Below, piece by piece: positions 1 to 9,251 of a stretch of 64,000 bases of DNA. Made by a program: the position numbers and the translations under genes. The notes under the pieces are model-generated. The model worked only from the letters and a program-made list of their open reading frames with translations. It had not been told where the DNA came from and did no database searches. This stretch comes from Clostridium sp. CS001 (GTDB lineage Bacteria; Bacillota; Clostridia; Clostridiales; Clostridiaceae), in NCBI RefSeq assembly GCF_020443565.1, contig NZ_JAIZZN010000002.1, positions 176,521 to 240,520 on the forward strand, read 5' to 3'. The first letter of the stretch is position 1, and every line of letters begins with the position of its first letter.

Positions 1-239
1 GCTTTGCCGAAACAATAAGAGCTATTACAAAATTGCCTGTTATAGGTGGAGGGCTAGTCACTAATTCACAATTAGCTGAAGAAATCGTGCATAATCATAG
101 GAGTGATTTAGTGTTTTTCGGTCGTGAGCTTCTAAGAAATCCATTTTGGTCACTAAATGCAGCAAAAGAACTTCAAGAGGATATAGAATGGCCAGTTCAA
201 TATTTGAGGAGTAAGGAAGTAAGAAAGGGTGGATTCTAA
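1..239 (+). CDS. namA: NADPH dehydrogenase, old yellow enzyme family (3' end only)
   Basis: This is the C-terminal end of a gene that begins before the window; the open frame runs from base 3 to the TAA at 237-239. About 78 residues are visible. They include a glycine-rich stretch (PVIGGG), then SDLVFFGRELLRNPFW and a tail with EWPVQY. This is the usual C-terminus of the NamA/YqjM branch of old yellow enzymes, which are FMN-dependent, NADPH-using ene-reductases acting on alpha,beta-unsaturated carbonyls. The glycine-rich stretch and the GRELLRNP segment lie in the phosphate-binding end of the flavin barrel. The N-terminal half is outside the window, so active-site residues cannot be checked. 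Confidence 0.75.
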   Translation, partial: FAETIRAITKLPVIGGGLVTNSQLAEEIVHNHRSDLVFFGRELLRNPFWSLNAAKELQEDIEWPVQYLRSKEVRKGGF

Positions 240-400
240 TTTGATATAGTGTCAAAGATACCTGTGGCTTATAATAATTTTAAAATTAAAAGGAATTTCA
301 AAATCTTTGTAGAAAATATATTTAGGGTATCTAATTAATTTTCTAACCTTTTTTAGAATTTTAATTGGTCTAAACATATGAAGTTGCGGGGTGGATAAGA

Positions 401-2182
401 GTGGAATTTCTTAATAAATACATAAAAAAATATTGGAAGCCTTTTTTACTTGCAGTTTTTTGTTTAACTGTAGAGGCTGTATGTGACCTTTTGCAACCAA
501 CTATTATGGCTAAAATAGTTGACGTAGGTGTAAAAAATAAAGATTTAAGTTTTGTATTAAAAATGAGTTATGTAATGCTTGGGGTTACAGCACTGGGAGC
601 CTTAGGGGCAGTTAGCCGTAACATCTTAGCAAGTATTGTATCACAAAAGTTTGGCAGCGAACTTAGATCTGATCTTTTTACCAAAGTTCAAGGCTTTTCA
701 TTTGAAAGTATAGATAAATACGACGGAGCATCTTTGCTAACAAGGCTTACTAATGATGTAACTATGGTACAAAACTTTACAAATGGTCTTATGAGGATAT
801 TTGTAAAGGCGCCTCTTTTATGCATAGGAAGTTTTATAATGGCTGTGAGGCTTAATGCTAAGATGGCAATGATTTTTGTAGTAGTAATTCCAATAGTAGT
901 ATTGCTTATAGTTATGAATATGAAGATTGGGTATCCTTTCTTTAGAAAAATTCAAAAGGCTTTAGATAATGTAAATAGTGTAATGAGAGAATACTTATCA
1001 GGAGTTAGGGTAGTTAAAGCTTTTAATAGATTTAGTTATGAAACAAATCGTTTTAAGAAGTCAAATAAAAATTTATCAGACATATCTACCAATGCAATGC
1101 GTATAATGGCTATATTTCCCCCAGGAATTACCCTTATAGTGAATTTAGGAATCGTTGCAACTATTTGGATAGGTGGAGTTAAGGTAAATAGCGGTAATAT
1201 GCAAGTGGGAGAGATTATTGCCTTTATAAATTATATGACACAAATACTATTTTCCTTAATGATGATTTCTAATGTATTTACTATGTTCGTACGGGCAAAG
1301 GCATCTGCTGAGAGAATAGGTGAAGTTTTTAATGAAGAGAAAACTTTAAAAAACTTACCAGAACTTTCAGGGGCTAGTGTTACAAACTTTTTAAAAGATA
1401 ATGGTAAAGATTCAGAAGTCAAAGGTAGAATAGATTTTGAAAATGTAAGTTTTTCTTATCCAGGAACTACGGGTGAACCTGTTCTTAAAAATCTTACTTT
1501 TTCCTGTTCTCAAGGAGAGACTATTGGAATTATTGGCTCTACAGGTTCTGGTAAAACCTCTATGGTGAGTTTAATTACAAGGTTTTATGATGTTAACAAG
1601 GGAAAAATAAAAATAAATAACATTGATATTAGAGATATGGATGTCAAAAATCTTAGAGAGAAAATAGCCATAGTGCCTCAGAAAATAGTGCTTTTCTCAG
1701 GAAGTATTATGGACAATATACGATGGGGAAAGGAAGCTGCAACTGTAGATGAAATAAAAGTAGCAGCAGAAGCTGCGCAGGCACATGAATTTATAAGTTT
1801 ACTTCCAGAAGGTTATAACACAGTTCTTGGACAAGGTGGAGTAAACATATCTGGTGGACAAAAGCAACGAATATCTATTGCTAGGGCCTTAATTAAACAG
1901 TCAGAAATACTTATTTTAGACGATTGTACCAGTGCAGTTGATGTGACTACAGAAGCTAAAATAAGAGATGCAATAAAAACATACTCTGGGAAACTCACTT
2001 GCCTTATAATTGCCCAACGTATTACATCAGTTATCAATGCAGATAAGATATTAGTTCTTGAGAATGGAGAATTGGTTGGGAAGGGAAACCATGGAGAACT
2101 CATGGAAACTTGTGAGGTCTACAAGGATATATTTAGGTCTCAAATAGGCAAGGAGGTGGTGCAAAGTGGAAAAGAGGAATAA
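401..2182 (+). CDS. Heterodimeric ABC exporter subunit with degenerate ATP site
   Basis: This is a 593-residue half-transporter: an N-terminal six-helix membrane domain (about residues 15-310) followed by an ATPase domain (about 340-590). Visible motifs are Walker A GSTGSGKTS, signature NISGGQKQR and Walker B ILILDDCTSAVD. The glutamate that normally follows Walker B is aspartate, and the H-loop reads IIAQR, with glutamine in place of histidine. These changes mark the subunit that carries the non-hydrolysing site in heterodimeric exporters. It starts with GTG behind a GGGGTGG-type ribosome site. Its 3' end overlaps the next gene by 17 bases, so the two are co-translated. The substrate is unknown; drug or lipid-like compounds are typical for the family. 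Confidence 0.9.
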   Translation: MEFLNKYIKKYWKPFLLAVFCLTVEAVCDLLQPTIMAKIVDVGVKNKDLSFVLKMSYVMLGVTALGALGAVSRNILASIVSQKFGSELRSDLFTKVQGFSFESIDKYDGASLLTRLTNDVTMVQNFTNGLMRIFVKAPLLCIGSFIMAVRLNAKMAMIFVVVIPIVVLLIVMNMKIGYPFFRKIQKALDNVNSVMREYLSGVRVVKAFNRFSYETNRFKKSNKNLSDISTNAMRIMAIFPPGITLIVNLGIVATIWIGGVKVNSGNMQVGEIIAFINYMTQILFSLMMISNVFTMFVRAKASAERIGEVFNEEKTLKNLPELSGASVTNFLKDNGKDSEVKGRIDFENVSFSYPGTTGEPVLKNLTFSCSQGETIGIIGSTGSGKTSMVSLITRFYDVNKGKIKINNIDIRDMDVKNLREKIAIVPQKIVLFSGSIMDNIRWGKEAATVDEIKVAAEAAQAHEFISLLPEGYNTVLGQGGVNISGGQKQRISIARALIKQSEILILDDCTSAVDVTTEAKIRDAIKTYSGKLTCLIIAQRITSVINADKILVLENGELVGKGNHGELMETCEVYKDIFRSQIGKEVVQSGKEE

Positions 2183-4019
2183 GAATACTGAAACTCCCAT
2201 GGCAACCAACCTCGGTAGTGTAAGAGGTTTTGGCGGAAGGGGACCTATGGGAATAGTAGTAAAGCCCAAGGATTTTAAAGGCACCATTTTAAGGCTTTGG
2301 AAGTATTTTGGCGGAGAACGAAAATTGTTATTTATCATACTTATTTTTATTGTACTAAGTTCAGCTATTGGACTTGCAGTGCCATATTTAATTGGACGTG
2401 CAATAGATGCTATGACAATAAGCGGTAAGTCAGTAGACTTTGGTGTACTAAAGATAGTAGTTGTAATTTTGATCACTAGCTACGTTATTGATGGAGTAAT
2501 ACACTTTTTTCAAGAATGGCTTATGGCAGGGGTGGCACAGAGAATAGTTAGGAAGCTAAGGGATACTATTTTTGAAAAGCTTCAAAAACTGCCTATAGCA
2601 TTTTTCGATCTTCGCACCCACGGGGAGATTATGAGTAGATTATCTAATGATATTGAAAATGTGAACACTACAATTTCACAGTCTACAATTCAATTAATGT
2701 CAGGGATAATTGTCATAATAGGATCTTTGGCAATGATGCTTTATTTAAGTCCACTGCTTACTTTAGCTAGTGTTGTAACTATACCCTTAGTATTTTTACT
2801 TACAAGAACTGTGGCTAAAAGAACTAAAGTTTTATTTAAAACACAGCAAGTAGAACTTGGTAAACTAAATGGCCATATGGAAGAAGCTATATCGGGAATT
2901 TTAGTAGTTAAAGCCTTTAATCATGAGAAGAAAGCCGTTAAAGAATTTAATGAAATAAACACGAGGCTTTGTAATGTGGGGATAAAGGCTCAAATTCTAT
3001 CTGGGTATATTATGCCTTTGATGAATGTAATTAACAATATTGGATTCACGGTAGTTGCAGGTGTAGGTGGTGCACTAGCAGTTAAAGGCACCATTACCAT
3101 AGGAATTATAGCTAGTTTTTTGAGTTATTCTAGGCAATTTTCAAGACCTTTAAATGATTTGGCAAATATATTTAACACTCTTCAATCTGCAATAGCTGGA
3201 GCTGAAAGAGTTTTTGAGGTTTTAGATGAAATAGAGGAACCAGGGGATACATTAGGAGCAGTAGAACTTATAAAACCGGAAGGTCATGTAGTCTTTGAAA
3301 ATGTTTCCTTTGGCTACCGTGCAGATGTGCCTATACTAAAGAATGTTAGTTTTAATGCGAAGAAGGGAAGTAATATCGCACTAGTTGGGCCAACAGGAGC
3401 TGGGAAAACCACAATTGTAAATTTGCTGGCAAGATTTTATGATGTTACTGGTGGGGAAATACTAATTGATGGTGTTGATATAAGGCAGTATACAAGAGAC
3501 AGCCTAAGGAAATGCTTTGGAATAGTACTTCAAGATACTTACCTTTTTGCTGGCACTATCAGAGATAATATAAGGTATGGAAGGATTGGAGCCATTGATA
3601 AGGAAGTAGAAGAAGCTGCAGTCATGGCAAATGCAGATATTTTCATTAGAAGGTTACCAAAAGGCTACGAAACAATTCTTTCTGAAAGTGGAAGTAACTT
3701 AAGCCAGGGTCAAAAACAACTTCTAGCTATTGCAAGGGCGATTTTATCTAATCCATCTATACTGATACTAGATGAGGCTACTAGCAGCGTAGATACCCGT
3801 ACAGAGCTAAATATACAAGAAGCAATGTTAAAGCTGATGAGTGGAAGAACAAGTTTTATTATTGCCCATAGACTAAGCACCATTCGTGATGCGGATACTA
3901 TAATGGTAATCGATAATGGAGAAATAGTAGAAAGTGGCACTCATGAGGAGCTCTTACAATGCGAGGGATTTTATTATAATATGTACATTAGGCAATTTTC
4001 AAAATCAGAAGAAGAATAA
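2166..4019 (+). CDS. Heterodimeric ABC exporter subunit with catalytic ATP site
   Basis: This is a 617-residue partner of the preceding half-transporter. A roughly 45-residue N-terminal extension containing a GFGGRGP stretch precedes the membrane domain (about 50-340); the ATPase domain covers about 370-610. Walker A is GPTGAGKTT, Walker B ILILDEATSSVD with the catalytic glutamate, and the H-loop IIAHR is intact. The signature motif is NLSQGQ instead of LSGGQ. That complements the degenerate Walker B and H-loop of the upstream subunit, so the pair should form one active and one inactive ATP site. The start is GTG behind AGGAGGTGG, inside the end of the upstream gene. Confidence 0.9.
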   Translation: MEKRNKNTETPMATNLGSVRGFGGRGPMGIVVKPKDFKGTILRLWKYFGGERKLLFIILIFIVLSSAIGLAVPYLIGRAIDAMTISGKSVDFGVLKIVVVILITSYVIDGVIHFFQEWLMAGVAQRIVRKLRDTIFEKLQKLPIAFFDLRTHGEIMSRLSNDIENVNTTISQSTIQLMSGIIVIIGSLAMMLYLSPLLTLASVVTIPLVFLLTRTVAKRTKVLFKTQQVELGKLNGHMEEAISGILVVKAFNHEKKAVKEFNEINTRLCNVGIKAQILSGYIMPLMNVINNIGFTVVAGVGGALAVKGTITIGIIASFLSYSRQFSRPLNDLANIFNTLQSAIAGAERVFEVLDEIEEPGDTLGAVELIKPEGHVVFENVSFGYRADVPILKNVSFNAKKGSNIALVGPTGAGKTTIVNLLARFYDVTGGEILIDGVDIRQYTRDSLRKCFGIVLQDTYLFAGTIRDNIRYGRIGAIDKEVEEAAVMANADIFIRRLPKGYETILSESGSNLSQGQKQLLAIARAILSNPSILILDEATSSVDTRTELNIQEAMLKLMSGRTSFIIAHRLSTIRDADTIMVIDNGEIVESGTHEELLQCEGFYYNMYIRQFSKSEEE

Positions 4020-4080
4020 AATATTAACAGTATTTTATATCTCCAGGAAACCGAAAATAAGTATGTATGTAGTAAATAGA

Positions 4081-4132
4081 AAGAAGAGAATTTCCAAGTT
4101 AACCTAATTTGGAAATCCTCTTCTTTTATGTC
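4081..4132. terminator. Bidirectional terminator
   Basis: AAGAAGAG and ATTTCCAA are mirrored by TTTGGAAAT and CTCTTCTT around a short loop. A-rich and T-rich flanks let it work in both directions. It lies between the converging ABC exporter and RsmH-like genes. Confidence 0.85.
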
Positions 4133-4133
4133 A

Positions 4134-5198
4134 CTATGCCTTGACTGCAAAGCGTAATTTAGCAGAACGTGCACGACTATTTACATTACATTCTTCTGAT
4201 GATGGGCGAATAGGCTCTGTTGATATTTCAGAATATATCCCTTCACGTAAAAACCGTTGAAAAGATTTTTTAACACGACGGTCCTCCCCAGAATGGAATG
4301 TAAGTATAGCAACACGTCCACCCTTAGCCAGTACTCCTGGAAGTTTTTCTAAAAACTCATCTAGCACTTCAAACTCATGATTTACATTAATTCTAAGTGC
4401 TTGGAAAGTTCGCTGACAGGATTTTTTTATATCTTCATCTTTGACTTTTGGAACATATTTTAAAGCATCTCTTATGATATTACGAAGTCCAGTTGTTGTA
4501 ATTATATCGATTCCGTTTTTAATGCTAGAGAGAATTGCGCGAGCTATTACTGCAGCATGAGGCTCGTCAGAATTTTCTATAAGCATATCTTCTATTTCAT
4601 ACAGTGTCATGTCCTTTAAAAGTTCTGCTGCAGAAATACCCGTGTTTGGGTTAAGTCTTAAGTCTAGTGGTCCTTCGGCCTTAAAGGTAAAGCCTCTTTC
4701 AGGATTGTCTATTTGCATTGAAGAAACACCTAAATCTGCCAATATAAAATTCAAAGATTCAGGTTCTTCTGTAACTTCATCTATTTTTGAAAAGTTCATT
4801 TGCTTTAGTTCTAAAATTTCACTGCCATAACCTAAACGTTCTAAACGCTCTTTGGTACGCGGAAGTTCAATAGGGTCTACATCAAGTGCATATAAACGTC
4901 CCTTTGAATCTAAACATTTAAGCATCTCTAAAGTATGACCACCATAACCTAGAGTTGCATCAAGTCCTGTTTGTCCTGGTGTAATTTGTAGTATTTCTAA
5001 TATTTCTTTAACACAAATTGAAATATGCATACCGGCTGGAGTATTACCCTTTTGGATGATCTTTGCAATATCATCGGCATATTGATCTGGATTTAGTTCC
5101 TTGTATTTTTCCTTAAAATTCTTAGGGTGAGTACCTTTATATCTAGGTCGCCTTTTATGACCAGTTTCGTTCTCATTTAATATGTTATCTTCACTCAT
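4134..5198 (-). CDS. RsmH-like 16S rRNA methyltransferase, divergent paralogue
   Basis: This 354-residue protein belongs to the RsmH/MraW family, whose members methylate N4 of cytosine 1402 in 16S rRNA using S-adenosylmethionine. The SAM loop is visible as LDATLGYGGHT, followed by ALDVDP, ILADLGVSS, the FQALRI segment and TFHSGEDRRVK. It differs from canonical RsmH in GYGGHT (usual GGGGHS) and HSGED (usual HSLED). It also has about 45 extra basic residues at the N-terminus (HKRRPRYKGTHPK). Canonical rsmH sits next to mraZ and ftsL in the cell-division cluster; this copy stands alone between unrelated genes. It is probably a second paralogue, and its exact target base is uncertain. Confidence 0.8.
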   Translation of the reverse strand: MSEDNILNENETGHKRRPRYKGTHPKNFKEKYKELNPDQYADDIAKIIQKGNTPAGMHISICVKEILEILQITPGQTGLDATLGYGGHTLEMLKCLDSKGRLYALDVDPIELPRTKERLERLGYGSEILELKQMNFSKIDEVTEEPESLNFILADLGVSSMQIDNPERGFTFKAEGPLDLRLNPNTGISAAELLKDMTLYEIEDMLIENSDEPHAAVIARAILSSIKNGIDIITTTGLRNIIRDALKYVPKVKDEDIKKSCQRTFQALRINVNHEFEVLDEFLEKLPGVLAKGGRVAILTFHSGEDRRVKKSFQRFLREGIYSEISTEPIRPSSEECNVNSRARSAKLRFAVKA

Positions 5199-5376
5199 TT
5201 TATTACCTCATTTTAATAATATTTTTTTGTATTTTGTTACAAGTTATATGATATCAGATACAATTTGTTAAAGCAATATTTTGCATTGTAAGTCAAAACC
5301 CAAAATACAAAATTTTTATGTTACAATTAGATAAATACTTTAAAAAAAGAACTTAATGGAGAATATAATTTATGAA

Positions 5377-5405
5377 ATGACAGTAACTACAGCATATAGT
5401 ATAAT
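5377..5405 (+). promoter_or_regulatory. Sigma-A type promoter
   Basis: ATGACA at 5377-5382 and TATAAT at 5400-5405 are separated by exactly 17 bases. The start codon of the methyltransferase gene is about 44 bases downstream. Confidence 0.55.
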
Positions 5406-5448
5406 ATTTGTTATGCTATAAAAGCAGTTTAGTGGAGGAAGATAAAAT

Positions 5449-6234
5449 ATGACAAAAGAATTAGAAAAATACTACAATAAGTTTTGTGAAGATAAAAGAT
5501 TGATGAGGAAGTACGGGCAAGTAGAATATATTACTTCAATGAAGTATATCCATGAGTATTTAGAGAACAACAAAAGTAAAAAAGTACTAGATGTTGGTGC
5601 GGGGACAGGTAGATATTCTGTACAACTATCAAATGAGGGATATGATGTTACTGCCATTGAACTTGTAAAGCACAATCTAGGTATTTTAAAGTCTAAGGGT
5701 AGTGCTGTAAAAGCAATGCAGGGAACAGCATTAGATTTATCAAGATTTTCTGAAAATACTTTTGATATGACTTTGGTATTTGGACCAATGTATCATCTAT
5801 ATAAATTTGAGGATAAAGTAAAAGTGCTGCAAGAGGCTAAAAGAGTAACAAAACCTGATGGTATTATCTTGGTTGCATATTGCATGAATGAATTTAGTGT
5901 AATAACCTATGGCTTTAAAGAAAATAATGTTCGTGCGTGTATTGATAATGGAAAGCTTACTGCTGATTTTCATGTTGTATCGGAGCCAGAGGATTTATAT
6001 GATTATGTAAGAACTGAAGATATTAACAAGTTGAATATGGAGGCGAAACTAAAAAGGGTAAAATTAATTGCAGCAGATGGCCCAGCAAATTATATGCGAT
6101 CTGTTATAAATGATATGGATGAAGATACATTCGGGCTTTTTCTTGATTATCATTTTTCTACCTGTGAAAGACCAGATTTGCTAGGAGCAAGTGGGCATAC
6201 AGTAGATATACTAAGAAAGGAAAAAGAGGACTAA
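5449..6234 (+). CDS. Class I SAM-dependent methyltransferase
   Basis: This is a 261-residue soluble protein with a Rossmann methyltransferase fold. Motif I, VLDVGAGTGRYSVQL (about residues 44-58), binds S-adenosylmethionine. The acidic VTAIEL strand end follows, then FDMTLVFGPMYHLY as the post-motif region, which resembles small-molecule methyltransferases of the Methyltransf_11/25 group. The substrate cannot be read from the sequence. It starts with ATG behind GTGGAGGAAG and is monocistronic, with its own promoter and a strong terminator. The C-terminal third (from about residue 180) has no motif I recognise. Confidence 0.8.
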   Translation: MTKELEKYYNKFCEDKRLMRKYGQVEYITSMKYIHEYLENNKSKKVLDVGAGTGRYSVQLSNEGYDVTAIELVKHNLGILKSKGSAVKAMQGTALDLSRFSENTFDMTLVFGPMYHLYKFEDKVKVLQEAKRVTKPDGIILVAYCMNEFSVITYGFKENNVRACIDNGKLTADFHVVSEPEDLYDYVRTEDINKLNMEAKLKRVKLIAADGPANYMRSVINDMDEDTFGLFLDYHFSTCERPDLLGASGHTVDILRKEKED

Positions 6235-6276
6235 AAGATTATCTAGGTTATTTAGTAATTGGTAGAAAATATAAGA

Positions 6277-6328
6277 TTCCCGTTACAATTAAGACTTTAA
6301 GAGTTTTAATTTGTAACGGGAAGTTATT
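6277..6328. terminator. Bidirectional terminator
   Basis: A 16-base arm, TTCCCGTTACAATTAA, pairs with TTAATTTGTAACGGGAA (one bulged base) and is followed by GTTATTTA. It lies between the converging methyltransferase and cupin genes. Confidence 0.85.
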
Positions 6329-6347
6329 TATCACTACTTTTTTAATA

Positions 6348-6959
6348 TTAGTAGTTGCTGTGCTCCTCGGCTTCTGCAATAGCTTTAGTTGCATGTACTG
6401 TACCAAAAGGATGGTTAGGTGGTGCATAGATTGAATATAACTTAATAGGTTTATTACCAGTGTTAATTAAGTTATGCCATTTACCAGCAGGTATCAGAAT
6501 CACAAAGTCATCATGAACATTTCTTTGGAAATCTAAGTTATTTTCACTATCTCCCATCTTAACAATACCTTCACCTTCTTCAATTCTTATAAATTGGTCA
6601 ACAGTAGGATGAACCTCTAAACCTATGTCGCTGCCAACCTCTATGCTCATCAAAGTAAGTTGCAAGTGATTACCAGTCCATAAGGCTGTGCGGTAAGTAT
6701 TATTTTGCTTAGTAGCATCTTCAATATTAATTACAAAGGGTTCTGGCCCATAATCCTTTAATGTAATTAAAGGATCATTATCTACTTCATTATTTAAAGG
6801 AATATACCGACTAGGATACTGGCTTAAAAGGTCAGAGTTATTGTACATCGGTATGTTAGTGTTGTACGGACATTGATGTATTTCACAGGAACTACATATG
6901 CTAGCTCTGCTATACATTTGTGTGTTATCGTAATAAGGGTATGGATACATTTCATTCAC
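6348..6959 (-). CDS. Cupin-domain protein with Tyr/Pro/Cys-rich N-terminus
   Basis: The C-terminal two thirds form a cupin barrel. The first cupin motif is visible around GLEVHPTVDQF and EEGEG, and the second as VILIPAGKWHN. These supply the histidines of a metal site, although the usual HxH is reduced to H-x4-Q. The first 60 residues are rich in Tyr, Pro, Asn and Cys (CSSCEIHQCPYN), as in clostridial spore-coat-associated cupins. I place the start at the GTG at 6959 because the only good ribosome site, AAAGGA (6969-6974), lies 9 bases before it. The longer frame from the ATG at 6977 would put that site inside the coding region. The enzymatic role is unknown. Confidence 0.75.
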   Translation of the reverse strand: MNEMYPYPYYDNTQMYSRASICSSCEIHQCPYNTNIPMYNNSDLLSQYPSRYIPLNNEVDNDPLITLKDYGPEPFVINIEDATKQNNTYRTALWTGNHLQLTLMSIEVGSDIGLEVHPTVDQFIRIEEGEGIVKMGDSENNLDFQRNVHDDFVILIPAGKWHNLINTGNKPIKLYSIYAPPNHPFGTVHATKAIAEAEEHSNY

Positions 6960-7160
6960 ATGGATCATTCCTTTCATGGATTATAAAATTATCATATGTT
7001 CCATGTATGGAGAATGTGCATGGGTTTGCGCTTGATATTCTCCGAAAGCATCTTGTTCATAAAATGATCTTAATTGAATACCAAGTTTTTGCTTTATTGG
7101 CTATGCTGTAGATAATTTGGTGGAAGGCATCATCTAATTCTAGAAATGGACTATTCATGA

Positions 7161-7192
7161 TTATTGAATAATAAATCATAATTATTCAATAA
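7161..7192. repeat. Inverted repeat upstream of chemoreceptor gene
   Basis: TTATTGAATAAT and ATTATTCAATAA form perfect 12-base arms around an 8-base spacer. It ends 16 bases before the putative -35 box of the next gene, so it could be an operator. It has no T-run of its own and is a poor terminator candidate. Confidence 0.5.
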
Positions 7193-7207
7193 TAAGCTTA
7201 TAGCTAA

Positions 7208-7236
7208 TTGTTAAAATATTTGATATGATGTATTAT
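7208..7236 (+). promoter_or_regulatory. Sigma-A type promoter
   Basis: TTGTTA (7208-7213) and TATTAT (7231-7236) have a 17-base spacer and lie 33 bases before the chemoreceptor start. Confidence 0.45.
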
Positions 7237-7268
7237 TATAGGGAAATATAGGGGAGGAGTGAACAAAA

Positions 7269-8984
7269 ATGAACAATCTAAAGATAAAATCAAAGCTGAT
7301 ACTTTTTTCGATAGTAGCATTATTACTTATCAGTATGATGAGTGGAGTAGGCTATTATCATACAGCAAAGGCAAATAAGGGTATGGGGGTTATGTATACA
7401 GACAATTTATTAACAGTTCAATGGTTAAATGACAACAGAAATCAAGCAAGGGGTATACAAGGGAATTTGTATTATATACTATTAGCTATAGGATATAAGG
7501 ATATACAAGATGAAAAATTAAAGGATATTGAAAATAGAGAAAAAATATTTTTAGAAAACTGGGATAATTATAAAAAAACTAATCTGGATAAATATGAAGA
7601 AGAAAGAATTTCTATTGTGGAAAGCAGTCATGCAAAACTTAAGAAAGGAAGAGATGTGGCTATTAAACTGGCCATGGACGGAAAACATAAGGAAGCCATG
7701 GAAGCAGGAACCGCTATTGAAAAGGAGCAAGAAGAATTTCAAAATGTATTAAAAGAACTGTCAGTATATAACACAGAACAAGCCAATAATTTAAACCTTC
7801 AAAATAATAAAGACTTTAATTCTGCAACAAGTCAAATACTTACAATATTTTTATTGGCCATAGCTGTTTGTATAGGGTTCACCTTAATCATCTCAAAGTC
7901 TATTTCAAATCCATTAATTTTAGCTGTAAAGCATTTGGGGCTTGTAGCTACCGGTGATTTTACTATGGATGCTTCTAAAGAGTTTAAAAAGAGAAAGGAT
8001 GAAATAGGGGATATTACAAATACTATAGTTAAAATGCAAGATTCATTAAAACTTTTGATTAACAATGTAAGTGAGGAGTCTATTAGTATTAAATCAGTCG
8101 TAGATATTATTTCAGAAAATATGAGTATTTTGAATAACAATATAGAAGATGTATCTGCAACCACAGAGGAATTATCCGCAGGGATGGAAGAAACAGCAGC
8201 TTCATCGGAAGAAATGAATGCAACCGCAGATGAGATAGAAAAAGCAGTTCAGTCTATGGCAAGAAAGGCTGAAGAAGGCGCTATAGAGGCCCAAGAAATA
8301 AATAAAAGAGCAATGATTACTAAAGATAATGTTACAAAATCACAAGAAAAGGCATTGGAAATATTCTCAAAAACCAAGGATAAATTACAAATTGCTATGG
8401 AAAACTCAAAGGTAGTAGAACAAATCAATGTGCTATCTCAAGGAATTATGCAGATATCCGCGCAAACCAATCTTTTGGCATTAAATGCAGCTATTGAGGC
8501 GGCTAGAGCTGGTGAGGCTGGAAAAGGTTTTGCAGTGGTAGCTAATGAAATAAAAAATCTTGCAGAAGACTCTAAGAATACAGTGATTGAGATACAAAGA
8601 GTAACTGAAAAAGTTACTAATTCAGTTAGTGATTTATCTGCCAGTTCAAAGGAATTATTGGATTTTGTATCAGAAGATGTACAAAATGATTATAATATAA
8701 TGCTAAATGTGGCAGGTAAATATAGTCAAGATGCAGAGTTTGTAAATGACCTGGTTCTGAATTTTAGTTCAACCTCGGAGGAGCTTTTGGCTTCACTTCA
8801 TGAGGTAATAAAGACAATAGAACAGGTAGCTATGGCGTCTAACCAAGGTGCACAAGGTACAATAGATATTGCAGAAAAGGTATCGGATATAACCCATATA
8901 TCTAATGAAATAATTGGAAAAGTAAAAAAATCCAAGACTAGTGCGGAACAATTAAATGAAGAAGTAGGTAAGTTCAAAATTTAA
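7269..8984 (+). CDS. Methyl-accepting chemotaxis protein, membrane-bound
   Basis: This 571-residue transmembrane chemoreceptor has a first membrane helix at about residues 10-30, an extracytoplasmic helical region of the four-helix-bundle type (about 31-185) and a second helix at about 187-208. A HAMP region follows, then the cytoplasmic signalling coiled coil. The conserved hairpin tip is visible as [18 protein letters not shown], which contacts CheA and Che[12 protein letters not shown] and similar Glu/Gln-rich stretches are likely methylation regions. The start ATG follows GGGGAGGAG. No che genes are adjacent, so it is an orphan receptor; the ligand is unknown. Confidence 0.92.
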   Translation: MNNLKIKSKLILFSIVALLLISMMSGVGYYHTAKANKGMGVMYTDNLLTVQWLNDNRNQARGIQGNLYYILLAIGYKDIQDEKLKDIENREKIFLENWDNYKKTNLDKYEEERISIVESSHAKLKKGRDVAIKLAMDGKHKEAMEAGTAIEKEQEEFQNVLKELSVYNTEQANNLNLQNNKDFNSATSQILTIFLLAIAVCIGFTLIISKSISNPLILAVKHLGLVATGDFTMDASKEFKKRKDEIGDITNTIVKMQDSLKLLINNVSEESISIKSVVDIISENMSILNNNIEDVSATTEELSAGMEETAASSEEMNATADEIEKAVQSMARKAEEGAIEAQEINKRAMITKDNVTKSQEKALEIFSKTKDKLQIAMENSKVVEQINVLSQGIMQISAQTNLLALNAAIEAARAGEAGKGFAVVANEIKNLAEDSKNTVIEIQRVTEKVTNSVSDLSASSKELLDFVSEDVQNDYNIMLNVAGKYSQDAEFVNDLVLNFSSTSEELLASLHEVIKTIEQVAMASNQGAQGTIDIAEKVSDITHISNEIIGKVKKSKTSAEQLNEEVGKFKI

Positions 8985-9164
8985 TTGGCTATATATGAAC
9001 AAGAAAAATGAATGCGTATAATGAAAGCTTTAAAAATAAGTTACTTCCCTAAATAAATTGTTCACAATTTATTCATGCTCCCCGGGAGGTTTTATGCGCG
9101 AAGCAATTTTGGTACTCCAGATATCAAGAAATCATATCTAGGTAGCTAATTTTGTTTGTAAGTA

Positions 9165-9209
9165 AGCGGTTAATAACTTGTCACATTGACAGCTATTAGC
9201 CGCTATTTT
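9165..9209. terminator. Terminator hairpin
   Basis: AGCGGTTAATA (9165-9175) pairs with TATTAGCCGCT (9194-9204, one G-U) and is followed by ATTTTT. A nested GTCA/TGAC pair lies in the loop. It separates the converging chemoreceptor and ABC genes. Confidence 0.7.
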
Positions 9210-9219
9210 TAACAATATT

Positions 9220-9251
9220 TTAATATTGCAGCATCAAAGATGATGATTTAA
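9220..9251. repeat. Dispersed repeat, module 2 (copy 1)
   Basis: These 32 bases match 63388-63419 at all but two positions; the shared core is GCAGCATC followed by GATGATGATTTAA. It overlaps the last codons and stop of the ABC exporter gene, encoding its KSSSLMLQY tail. The downstream bases differ, so only this short module is shared. Confidence 0.6.

Noticed and set aside
2051..2476. Minus-strand frame of 141 codons across the ABC exporter overlap
   Set aside because: It is antisense to two well-supported genes and has no ribosome site or recognisable domain.
6920..7111. Plus-strand frame upstream of the chemoreceptor
   Set aside because: It overlaps the cupin gene start, has no ribosome site and no similarity that I recognise.
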